Shown: piece after piece, positions 8,552-15,749 of the stretch
Position numbering within the stretch: the first letter of the stretch is position 1
Layout: each line of letters begins with the position of its first letter
Source of the DNA: Shewanella frigidimarina
Lineage (GTDB): Bacteria > Pseudomonadota > Gammaproteobacteria > Enterobacterales > Shewanellaceae
DNA length: 64,000 nucleotides
Direction of reading: 5' to 3'
NCBI RefSeq assembly: GCF_003797125.1
Contig: NZ_RKKE01000003.1
Coordinates: 496,001 to 560,000 of the forward strand
Translations under genes and position numbers: made by a program
The notes under the pieces: generated by a model
Databases searched by the model: none
What the model saw: the letters and a program-made list of their open reading frames with translations, nothing else
Told to the model about the DNA's origin: nothing

Positions 8552-8986
8552 CTAGCGCCATAACTGCTTTGTTCCAAGTAAATAGTAAATACCATAGATG
8601 CAACAAACTGTTGAGTTCACTAACCAAAAAGCCATAGAATTTTGATGGATATCGGGTGATGACGTGAAAAAAGGCACAATTAACCCCGCCACTCCACGAA
8701 TTAAGTATACAGCAGTGATTAACACTAAACATGTTTTTAGAAACGGTAACTTAACAATTAAGCCCGCGCCCGAAAATGCGTAAAGCCCCCAAACACAAAG
8801 AACAGCAGCGATAATTAATGTGACAATGGTAGGATAAATATCACCGGCAGCAGCCATTTTAGCCATTTGTTCACCAGCACCAAAAAAGTGGTACCAGTCT
8901 GGGCCGCCAAATATACAACTGATATGTAGCAAGGCAGCAAAGATGCTTAAGCAGCCAGCAATAACGAGTAAACCATTCCTTTGCAT
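8552..8986 (-). CDS. Hypothetical four-helix membrane protein
   Basis: I do not recognise a named family with certainty. The 144 residues form four hydrophobic segments: about 6-27 (LLVIAGCLSIFAALLHISCI), 50-72 (TIVTLIIAAVLCVWGLYAF), 80-105 and 118-138. A short loop GGPDWYHFFGAGEQMAKMA between the first two carries aromatic and histidine residues. It lies 48 bp upstream of the Nudix gene on the same strand and may share its transcript. Confidence 0.7.
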   Translation of the reverse strand: MQRNGLLVIAGCLSIFAALLHISCIFGGPDWYHFFGAGEQMAKMAAAGDIYPTIVTLIIAAVLCVWGLYAFSGAGLIVKLPFLKTCLVLITAVYLIRGVAGLIVPFFTSSPDIHQNSMAFWLVNSTVCCIYGIYYLLGTKQLWR

Positions 8987-9205
8987 TCAAAATCCTTTTG
9001 GCACTTGCTCCGCTATGGAGTATTTAATAGTTAGTCTGTTAGCATATGTAGCGAAGCAAAACCGAGTTCAACATTAGTCGCTTATTCGCGATGACTTTTA
9101 AATGGTTTGCATAACGTGCCTTGATGGTAGCTCATTTGTGACCTCCCATTATTCAGTGACCATATAGAACTACGCAGTGAAAATATCGGCGTTGGTTTAA
9201 GATAT

Positions 9206-9225
9206 GGCCTGCGGCCACTAATATC
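9206..9225 (-). repeat. Short island-edge repeat, copy 1 (inverted)
   Basis: On the minus strand these 20 bases read GATATTAGTGGCCGCAGGCC and agree at 17 of 20 positions with 18281-18300; 13 bases are identical in a row. This copy lies at the broken end of the LysR fragment, just before the antiporter operon. Confidence 0.5.
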
Positions 9226-9358
9226 CTAATTGAACTTCTAATAAGTTTAACTGAGCACTAAGCGTTTGTGGCGAAATATGCATGACTTTTGATGCCTGAG
9301 CGATACCCCCATATGTCGCTATCATATGAAAAGACTGCAAGGAATGATAATTGAACTT
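9218..9358 (-). pseudogene. LysR (NhaR-like) helix-turn-helix fragment
   Basis: Reading the minus strand from 9358 to the TAG at 9218 gives NYHSLQSFHMIATYGGIAQA followed by SKVMHISPQTLSAQLNLLE and VQLG, then a stop. This is the DNA-binding domain of a LysR regulator; the PQTLSAQL recognition helix resembles NhaR-type proteins. There is no start codon in frame close by and no effector domain. The similarity stops exactly where the short repeat at 9206-9225 begins, so the gene was probably cut by a rearrangement. NhaR controls sodium/proton antiporters in enterics, which makes a link with the neighbouring antiporter possible but unproven. Confidence 0.7.
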
Positions 9359-9510
9359 ACCATATGATTCCCTAATGTACTTTCTCTCATCTAATGTTTA
9401 TTTTCTCAAAACACATTATCAATTTTTTATTGATGAAAAAAAAACTAAAATAGACTTTTAGTACTATGATTAATTGTATAAAGTTAAGTCATTAGAGAAA
9501 AAGGATTTAT

Positions 9511-9987
9511 ATGTCAAAAAGTAGTTTCCCCTTAATGGTTTTCGCTTTCTTGGCCGTTCAATTATTGTCAGTACCACCAGCTAAGGCTGTAGAGGTACTG
9601 ACGGCTCAAGAACTTTCATCGCACTGCGCACTGTTTAACTCTGAACCAGAAAGCGTTGATGGTCAGTATTGTGTCCGCTATATTCAAGGCTTTATAGATG
9701 GTGCAATAGCGACCGATGCAAGAGTCATGCTAAATGCGGAAAGTGCCCTTGCAAGTAAAGAGACTTTCACGGAACGCGCGATTCGCACTCGTATGCCAAA
9801 CCGTTTAGACCGTTCCAGAGCAGCAGGCCTAGCCGGTTTTTGCCTCGGAGATCCGCTGCCATTGCGCGATGTTGTTAACGTTATCGTCGCCGATCTAACA
9901 GCCCAAACAGATAACAGCGAAGAAAATGAACCGGCGATGGAAGTCGTCTATAAATCATTACTGAAAAACTACCCCTGCAAACTATGA
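9511..9987 (+). CDS. Rap1a/Tai-like secreted protein leading the antiporter operon
   Basis: This 158-residue protein has a signal peptide (residues 1-26, FPLMVFAFLAVQLLSVPPAK followed by A) and four cysteines, one within HCALFN, one in QYCVRYIQGFIDGA, one in GFCLG and one in YPCKL. The YCVRYIQGFIDGA motif and the spacing resemble the Rap1a/Tai family, known as immunity proteins of type VI amidase effectors. No effector or secretion gene is near. Its stop overlaps the start of the MrpE gene by four bases, so it is translationally coupled to the antiporter and more likely a periplasmic accessory factor. That role is inference. Confidence 0.7.
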   Translation: MSKSSFPLMVFAFLAVQLLSVPPAKAVEVLTAQELSSHCALFNSEPESVDGQYCVRYIQGFIDGAIATDARVMLNAESALASKETFTERAIRTRMPNRLDRSRAAGLAGFCLGDPLPLRDVVNVIVADLTAQTDNSEENEPAMEVVYKSLLKNYPCKL

Positions 9988-10505
9988 GCTTAACTCTAGC
10001 CCAGCATACGTTTCAACGCGGCGAAACAAGACTCTCGTCTGTTTTGCTACTTCTGTTTATTTTAGCAATCTCTTGGCTTCTCTGGTCGGGACTCTACAAA
10101 CCACTCGTCATGAGTTTGGGGGCTTTGTCCTGCTTGCTCAGCGTTTTCTTAGCACATCGTATGGGCTTTTTCCGGCATCATACAAATTTGCTTAGACTTA
10201 TGCCTCGCCTGCCTGGCTATTGGTTGTGGCTGTTGCGAGAGATTATTATTTCGAGTCTGGACGTAGCCAAGCTAATCCTGAAACCCTCTATGCCTATAAG
10301 CCCCACCGTTGTTGTACTTGAAGCGGAAGCCAAAACGGACGTGGGCCAAGTAATTCTTGGCAATTCCATTACCCTATCTCCGGGAACCGTCACGTTGGAT
10401 TTACACGAGGGGAAAGTATTGATTCATTGCCTAACCAGTGAAAGCGCAAAAGAATTACAAAAAGGCGAAGCGAATCGTCGAGTAGCAGCTCTGGAGCCCC
10501 GCTAA
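9984..10505 (+). CDS. mrpE: Antiporter subunit E (MrpE/MnhE)
   Basis: This 173-residue membrane protein has hydrophobic segments at about 19-55 and 75-95, then a soluble C-terminal domain with the MnhE hallmark QVILGNSITLSPGTVTLDL and KVLIHCLT. MrpE is a small subunit needed for assembly and ion exchange of Mrp Na+/H+ antiporters in the inner membrane. Its start overlaps the upstream Rap1a-like gene and it lies two bases before mrpF. Confidence 0.9.
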   Translation: MSLTLAQHTFQRGETRLSSVLLLLFILAISWLLWSGLYKPLVMSLGALSCLLSVFLAHRMGFFRHHTNLLRLMPRLPGYWLWLLREIIISSLDVAKLILKPSMPISPTVVVLEAEAKTDVGQVILGNSITLSPGTVTLDLHEGKVLIHCLTSESAKELQKGEANRRVAALEPR

Positions 10506-10507
10506 TT

Positions 10508-10789
10508 ATGTATATTGTTGTCTCTATAGCCATTTTGGTGACCATGGTATTGGCCCTAGTGAGAGCTCTTAAAGGACCAAGCGTTTACGATCGCGTACTG
10601 GCAGTCAATGTGTTTGGTACCAAGACCGTATTATTACTGTCCGTCATTGCATTTCTTTACGGTCGGCCTGATTTTCTTGATCTTGCGTTGGCCTACGCTC
10701 TGGTCAATATGGTCGGGATTCTTGCAGTATTAAATTTTTTCCAAAATCGTTCCCGTAGAAAATCTGATTCCGAGGCAGAAAATGATTGA
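10508..10789 (+). CDS. mrpF: Antiporter subunit F (MrpF/MnhF)
   Basis: This 93-residue protein has three membrane segments and the MrpF motifs LVRALKGPSVYDRVLAVNVF and YALVNMVGILAVLNF. It is the expected size for the family. Its end overlaps the start of mrpG by eight bases. It is part of the membrane-embedded core of the Mrp complex, with no catalytic residues of its own known to me. Confidence 0.9.
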   Translation: MYIVVSIAILVTMVLALVRALKGPSVYDRVLAVNVFGTKTVLLLSVIAFLYGRPDFLDLALAYALVNMVGILAVLNFFQNRSRRKSDSEAEND

Positions 10790-11141
10790 TGTCGCGCTAG
10801 ATATTCTGAGTTGGATTTTACTCGTTCTAGGTGGTGCCTGCGTGTTAATCGGCGGTATAGGCGGCCTGCGCCTGCCAAACTTTTACACCAGAATTCATGC
10901 CGCCAGTCTTACTGATACCATGGCGACTATCTTAATTTTTGTTGGTATGATCCTACAAGCAGGTTTGTCTCTAGCCGCTATTAAACTGTTTGCTATTATG
11001 CTGTTTTTGCTGCTGACTGGCCCAACTGCTACCTATGCGTTGGCCAATGCCGCGCTATTATCCGGTCTCAAGCCAGACGATGGAAGCGCTAGCGACGCAC
11101 CCAAGGCTAACAACTTACCCAAAGAGGGGGCTGGAGAATGA
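10782..11141 (+). CDS. mrpG: Antiporter subunit G (MrpG/MnhG)
   Basis: This 119-residue protein has the MnhG pattern: GGACVLIGGIGGLRLPNFYT, RIHAASLTDTMATILIFVGM and a third hydrophobic segment ending LLTGPTATYALANAAL. Three membrane helices and a short acidic tail are present. It overlaps both neighbours (8 bp with mrpF, 4 bp with the MbhD-MnhB fusion), indicating coupled translation. Confidence 0.9.
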   Translation: MIDVALDILSWILLVLGGACVLIGGIGGLRLPNFYTRIHAASLTDTMATILIFVGMILQAGLSLAAIKLFAIMLFLLLTGPTATYALANAALLSGLKPDDGSASDAPKANNLPKEGAGE

Positions 11142-12118
11142 TCTTAATTTTTGCGCTATTCCTACTGACCCTTCTCGTCATTACCGCTATTGCTATAGTG
11201 CGCACCGACGACCTGTTTGTCGCGGTAATGCTGACCTCTATTTTCAGTTTACTAATGGCGGCCAACTTTTTTATTTTGGACGCTGCTGATGTAGCACTAA
11301 CAGAAGCCGCGGTGGGTGCTGGAGTGACAACGGTAATCTTCCTCTGTGCATTGGAGCTGACTGGTGACCGGGAAAAAGCTCGAGTTGGAGGTCGGTGGAT
11401 AGCTCTAAGTACTGTGGGCATTCTGGCATTGCTAATAATATACGCCACTTTCGACAAACCACGGCTCGGCGACCCTGATGCCCCAGTGCATCAGCATCTT
11501 GCGCCTTGGTATCTAGAAAAAACGCCTGAGTATATTGATATTCCCAATGTGGTCACCGCAATTCTTGGCAGCTTTCGAGGCTATGACACACTGGGCGAAG
11601 TGTTTGTTGTTTTCGCTGCTTGTATCGGGGTTTTATTCATCCTTGGTGTGAGCCCTTCACGAAAAAATCAGCCAGTGATTAAAAAAAGTAGTGGTCTACG
11701 CCACCATCTTATCCCCCAAGTAGTCGGCCGGCTGCTGATACCATTTATCGTGTTATTTGGTCTTTATGTACAATTCCATGGCGAATATGGCCCGGGCGGA
11801 GGATTCCAAGCTGGTGCAATTATTGCCACAGGCATAATCCTTTACGCACTGCTCGAAGGCGAATCCGAAGCGTTGCGAGCAATACCTCGCGGGGTGCTGT
11901 TGGGTATGGTTATAGGCGGTGCATTGTTATATGGCGGCGTGGGTGTGGCTTGCATGTTGATGGGAGGAACATTTCTAGATTATTCAGTACTAGCCGCTGA
12001 CCCTGTGTTTGGGCAACAGCTGGGTATTTTAATTATCGAGGCTGGCGTTGGCATGGCGGTATGTGGTGCACTTTTGGCCATTTTCCATGCGTTCGCTGCC
12101 CGTGAGAGATTGTCATGA
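11138..12118 (+). CDS. MbhD (DUF4040)-MnhB fusion antiporter subunit
   Basis: This 326-residue protein joins two membrane domains. Residues 1-90 look like the MbhD/DUF4040 domain (DDLFVAVMLTSIFSLLMAAN, EAAVGAGVTTVIFLCAL), which in classical Mrp is part of the large MrpA subunit. Residues 185-320 are a MnhB domain (GRLLIPFIVLFGLYVQFHGE, then GPGGGFQAGAIIATGIILYA). An intermediate segment with one helix connects them. The fusion shows that the MrpA parts are arranged differently here, as in hydrogenase-related Mbh/Mrp variants. Confidence 0.85.
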   Translation: MILIFALFLLTLLVITAIAIVRTDDLFVAVMLTSIFSLLMAANFFILDAADVALTEAAVGAGVTTVIFLCALELTGDREKARVGGRWIALSTVGILALLIIYATFDKPRLGDPDAPVHQHLAPWYLEKTPEYIDIPNVVTAILGSFRGYDTLGEVFVVFAACIGVLFILGVSPSRKNQPVIKKSSGLRHHLIPQVVGRLLIPFIVLFGLYVQFHGEYGPGGGFQAGAIIATGIILYALLEGESEALRAIPRGVLLGMVIGGALLYGGVGVACMLMGGTFLDYSVLAADPVFGQQLGILIIEAGVGMAVCGALLAIFHAFAARERLS

Positions 12119-12474
12119 AACTATTAGAACTGCTGGGCTACTTCAATTATTGGGTATTCGCTATCATTTTAACGGTGGGACTGTATGCCGTGATTAGCAA
12201 AACCAATTTGATTAAAAAACTCATTGGATTATCCATTTTTCAATCTGCTGTATTCCTTATGTATATTACTATGGACAAGGTAGAAGGCGGGACAGCCCCC
12301 ATCATACAAAGCGGTGTAGAAGATCAAATATTTTCAAACCCAGTACCACAGGTACTGATACTAACAGCCATCGTTGTGGGAGTATCGACCCTCGCATTGG
12401 GACTGGCCATGGTTGTACGTATCAAGGAATGTTATGGCACGATCGAAGAAAACGAAATTTTGGATGCCGACTGA
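12115..12474 (+). CDS. mrpC: Antiporter subunit C (MrpC/NuoK-like)
   Basis: This 119-residue protein with three membrane helices is homologous to NuoK of complex I. Typical features are YAVISKTNLIKKLIGLSIFQ, SAVFLMYITMDK and the last helix PQVLILTAIVVGVSTLALGL. It overlaps the preceding gene by four bases. The family carries a conserved buried acidic residue path for ions; I cannot assign it exactly from one sequence. Confidence 0.9.
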   Translation: MKLLELLGYFNYWVFAIILTVGLYAVISKTNLIKKLIGLSIFQSAVFLMYITMDKVEGGTAPIIQSGVEDQIFSNPVPQVLILTAIVVGVSTLALGLAMVVRIKECYGTIEENEILDAD

Positions 12475-12479
12475 CTACT

Positions 12480-13970
12480 ATGGATTTATTAGCACACCTT
12501 CCTGCTTTGCAAGTTGTGATACCGATGTTGTCGGCACCACTTATCGTCATGTTACAACCGCGAGGTTTAGCTTGGGCCGGAGCAACTGCTGCTGCACTAG
12601 TTAGTTTTTCCATCGCCGTTGCGCTTACTTTGGCTGTTTTAGACGGACAAACCCTCCAATACGCTATGGGGGGCTGGCCGGCACCTTATGGCATAGCACT
12701 GTCGGTTGATACGTTTAGTGCCATTATTTTGCTGGTGATCACGGGAGCCTGCACTGCTGCCTTACTCGCTGCCAAACCAAGTATTGATCAGCAAATAGAA
12801 TTAGAACGCCAACCACTTTTCTATGCGGCCTGGCTTTTGGTTTTATCTGGACTGGTGGGTATTGTCGTATCAGCAGATGCCTTCAATATTTTTGTTTTCA
12901 TGGAAATTTCATCTCTTGCCAGCTACATATTAATAGCTGGAGGTCCAGACCGTCGGGCTCTTCCAGCCGTTTTCAAATATCTAATGATGGGCACTATTGG
13001 CGCAACCTTTTATCTAATTGGTGTAGGTCTAATCTACATGATGACCGGCACGCTTAACTTAGCCGATATTCAAGATCGCCTCGGTGATGTGACCGATATA
13101 AATCCAGTTCTAGTTGCAGCTGGATTCATCACTATTGGGTTGGCCCTTAAAGCTGCTGTGTTTCCTTTGCATGTATGGGTGCCAAACGCTTATACACATG
13201 CTCCGCACATGGTGACCGTGTTTCTCGCTGCTTGCGCGACCAAGGTTGCACTGTATGTACTTATCCGATTTGACTATATGGTATTTCAAGCCACGCTTGA
13301 GGATCACGAAGTTCAGTTCGCATTGTTTGCGATGCCATTGTCAATTCTCGGAATACTTATTGCTTCTGCCGTTGCGATGTTCGAAGGACATCTTAAAAGG
13401 CGGCTTGCTTCATCATCTATAGCACAAATAGGCTATATTTTGCTTGGTGTTAGCTTTGTAAGCATGGCTGGACTAAGCGCCAGCGCAATGCATATGTTCA
13501 ACCATGCGCTAGCGAAAGGTGGGTTGTTCCTGGCAGTTGCTTGCCTAGCTTATCAGTATCGTGACTTGCGCCTAGATCAACTCGGTGGTGCTGCAGCTCG
13601 TATGCCCTGGACTTGTGCTGCTTTTGTTGTGTGTGGTTTGAGCTTAATCGGCGTGCCTGGTACTGCAGGGTTTATTAGTAAATGGCTCCTTATCACCGCA
13701 GCTTTGGAAAGCGGTCCTTGGGGGGGTGCGCTAGTAGCAATTATCCTAGTCAGTTCCTTGATGGCGGTGGTTTATGTTTGGCGCATCGTTGAGGCGCTTT
13801 ACTTCCAGGCTCCTGTCGAAGGAGAAGGCCCAACATCTGAAGCACCAATACAAATGTTATTAGTTACCGGTTTTGTTGCACTACTCAATATATACTTCGG
13901 ACTGTTTCCACAGGTTCCATTAGAACTCGCAAATAGTGCTGCAGCCCTTCTATTGGAGGGTTCACAATGA
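12480..13970 (+). CDS. mrpD: Antiporter NuoL/M/N-like subunit 1 (MrpD-type)
   Basis: This 496-residue protein has about 14 membrane helices of the proton-conducting NuoM/MrpD family. The conserved glutamate is present in FMEISSLASY, and the lysine in GLALKAAVFPLHVWVPNAY. It ends with a PQVPLELANSAAALLLEG tail. The start is placed at 12480, five bases after the mrpC stop; the open frame extends back into mrpC but without a better site. It is the first of three such subunits in this operon. Confidence 0.9.
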   Translation: MDLLAHLPALQVVIPMLSAPLIVMLQPRGLAWAGATAAALVSFSIAVALTLAVLDGQTLQYAMGGWPAPYGIALSVDTFSAIILLVITGACTAALLAAKPSIDQQIELERQPLFYAAWLLVLSGLVGIVVSADAFNIFVFMEISSLASYILIAGGPDRRALPAVFKYLMMGTIGATFYLIGVGLIYMMTGTLNLADIQDRLGDVTDINPVLVAAGFITIGLALKAAVFPLHVWVPNAYTHAPHMVTVFLAACATKVALYVLIRFDYMVFQATLEDHEVQFALFAMPLSILGILIASAVAMFEGHLKRRLASSSIAQIGYILLGVSFVSMAGLSASAMHMFNHALAKGGLFLAVACLAYQYRDLRLDQLGGAAARMPWTCAAFVVCGLSLIGVPGTAGFISKWLLITAALESGPWGGALVAIILVSSLMAVVYVWRIVEALYFQAPVEGEGPTSEAPIQMLLVTGFVALLNIYFGLFPQVPLELANSAAALLLEGSQ

Positions 13971-15433
13971 CACCAGAAACTACCATATTAGTCGCCATTG
14001 GTCTTCCAATAGTAGGAGCTCTGGCTATTTCTCTTGCTGGGCGTATAGGTCCTAATATTCGCGAAGCTGCAACGGCTATTACGTCTGTTTCATTAATCTG
14101 GGTGGTATGGGGACTCATTCCTACTCTTATGGAAGGCGGGAGACCCTCAATAGAAGTAAGCGAGGTGATGCCTGGGCTAAGTATTGCGTTTACTGTTGAA
14201 CCTCTGGGCATGCTATTTGCGGCATTAGCATCTGGGCTTTGGCTGATCAACTCGATATATTCCGTTGGCTACATGCGCGGTAATAAAGAGAAAAACCAAA
14301 CTCGATTTTTTGTATGCTTCGCGTTAGCTCTTTCAGCCACTGTTGGTGTTGCTTTCGCTGGCAATCTATTCACTCTATTTTTATGCTACGAATTATTAAC
14401 ACTCTCGACATACCCCCTGGTAGCACATAAAGGCGATGCAGCTACGATACGTTCGGCAAGGATTTATCTGGGTGTTTTACTGAGTACATCTATTGGTTTG
14501 TTCCTTCCTGCTATCATCTGGACTTATACAGTGGCAGGTACAGGTGATTTTACTACCGGTGGGATCCTCGCTGGTAAGTTGAATGACCCAGAAATAGGGT
14601 TACTTCTGGCACTATTTGTATTTGGTATCGGTAAAGCGGCTGTCATGCCGATGCATAAATGGCTACCCGCGGCTATGGTAGCCCCCACCCCAGTGAGTGC
14701 CTTACTACATGCCGTTGCGGTAGTTAAATCCGGTGTTTTTGCTATCACTAAGATAATCATTTATATATTTGGGATTGAATATCTATTTGAATCACCCAGC
14801 TCAGGTTGGCTGTTATATGTTGCGGCATTTACGATCATTGTTGCTAGTCTTGTTGCAATGCGCCAAACCAACATCAAACGCCTGCTAGCCTACTCCACTA
14901 TTGCCCAATTATCGTATGTAGTCATGGCCTCAGCCATTCTCAAACCACTCGCTGAGGTTGGCGCCGCCTTACATATGGTCGCTCATGCTTTTGGTAAGAT
15001 CACATTGTTCTTTGCTGCTGGCGCAATTTATGTTGCCTCTAAAAAGACCGAAATTCATCAATTACGTGGTATTGGTAGACGTATGCCATGGACAATGGCG
15101 GCGTTTACAATTGGTGCATTAAGTATGATTGGTGTCCCTCCCACTGCGGGGTTCGTCTCCAAATGGTACATTTTGGCAGGAGCTTTCGAAGCAAACAATC
15201 TAGTGGCAGTATTCACCATAATTGTCAGTACCCTTCTTAATGCAGCTTACTTTTTGCCTATTTTATACATAGTTTGGTTTGAGCACGAAAAAGAAGGTGA
15301 CAAGGAACACGGTGAAGCACCGTTTTTAGCTGTGTTGGCATTGACTCTGACCGCCATACTGACACTCGCTTTCTTTTTGTTTAACGGTCCAGTAATTGAA
15401 TTGGCAAGCCAAGTTGTTAAGGGGCTCAGTTAA
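13967..15433 (+). CDS. Antiporter NuoL/M/N-like subunit 2
   Basis: This 488-residue member of the same family has the glutamate in LCYELLTLSTYPLVAHKGD and the lysine in GKAAVMPMHKWLPAAMVAPT; a second lysine occurs in AVAVVKSGVFAITK. It overlaps the first subunit by four bases (ATGA). Key residues for ion translocation are thus retained. It could substitute for the NuoL-like half of MrpA, which is missing as a fused protein from this operon. Confidence 0.88.
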   Translation: MTPETTILVAIGLPIVGALAISLAGRIGPNIREAATAITSVSLIWVVWGLIPTLMEGGRPSIEVSEVMPGLSIAFTVEPLGMLFAALASGLWLINSIYSVGYMRGNKEKNQTRFFVCFALALSATVGVAFAGNLFTLFLCYELLTLSTYPLVAHKGDAATIRSARIYLGVLLSTSIGLFLPAIIWTYTVAGTGDFTTGGILAGKLNDPEIGLLLALFVFGIGKAAVMPMHKWLPAAMVAPTPVSALLHAVAVVKSGVFAITKIIIYIFGIEYLFESPSSGWLLYVAAFTIIVASLVAMRQTNIKRLLAYSTIAQLSYVVMASAILKPLAEVGAALHMVAHAFGKITLFFAAGAIYVASKKTEIHQLRGIGRRMPWTMAAFTIGALSMIGVPPTAGFVSKWYILAGAFEANNLVAVFTIIVSTLLNAAYFLPILYIVWFEHEKEGDKEHGEAPFLAVLALTLTAILTLAFFLFNGPVIELASQVVKGLS

Positions 15434-15434
15434 A

Positions 15435-15749
15435 ATGAATGACGAAAAACAATTACACTGGTTAGTACGGCCGTCAACTATTCGTAAGCTCTGGATTGGT
15501 TTCAGTGTTGTACTGACCTTGGTGGTTCTTGCGCAGACAGTAATATACGTTAAGGGTTATTTCGGCTTTGATGCCTGGTTTGGGTTCGGTGCCATTTACG
15601 GATTTGTCAGTTGCCTGGTGATGGTATTAATAGCAAAATTATTAGGTCTGTTTCTAAAACGTCCACTGGATTATTATGATGAACCAGAGCAAATAAAAAC
15701 CTCAGAACCTAGTCATGACAAGGTAAAGGAGAATAGCAATGGGGTTTGA
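15435..15749 (+). CDS. Small two-helix membrane protein of the antiporter operon
   Basis: This 104-residue protein has two hydrophobic helices at about residues 20-42 (WIGFSVVLTLVVLAQTVIYV) and 54-76 (FGAIYGFVSCLVMVLIAKLL) and a charged tail. It belongs to no family I recognise. The start at 15435 is one base after the upstream stop, with AAGGGG ahead of it; the frame is open from 15396. Its end overlaps the third antiporter-like gene by 11 bases, so it is probably an accessory subunit of the complex. Confidence 0.7.
   Translation: MNDEKQLHWLVRPSTIRKLWIGFSVVLTLVVLAQTVIYVKGYFGFDAWFGFGAIYGFVSCLVMVLIAKLLGLFLKRPLDYYDEPEQIKTSEPSHDKVKENSNGV

Larger units (their letters stand above)
8987..9510. other. 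Intergenic region with LysR remnant at an island edge
   Basis: These 524 bases separate ordinary genes from the antiporter operon. They hold a LysR helix-turn-helix fragment on the minus strand (9218-9358) and a short repeat (9206-9225) whose other copies lie at 18.28 and 22.28 kb. The last 100 bases are very AT-rich and should contain the antiporter operon promoter; AAAAAGGA before 9511 is the ribosome binding site. I see nothing else that is codable. Confidence 0.6.

Noticed and set aside
9511..9987. Type VI secretion immunity gene in its usual role
   Set aside because: No amidase effector or secretion gene is adjacent, and it is coupled to the antiporter gene instead.
12422..12613. Minus-strand frame across the mrpC/mrpD junction
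   Set aside because: Shadow of two real overlapping membrane protein genes.
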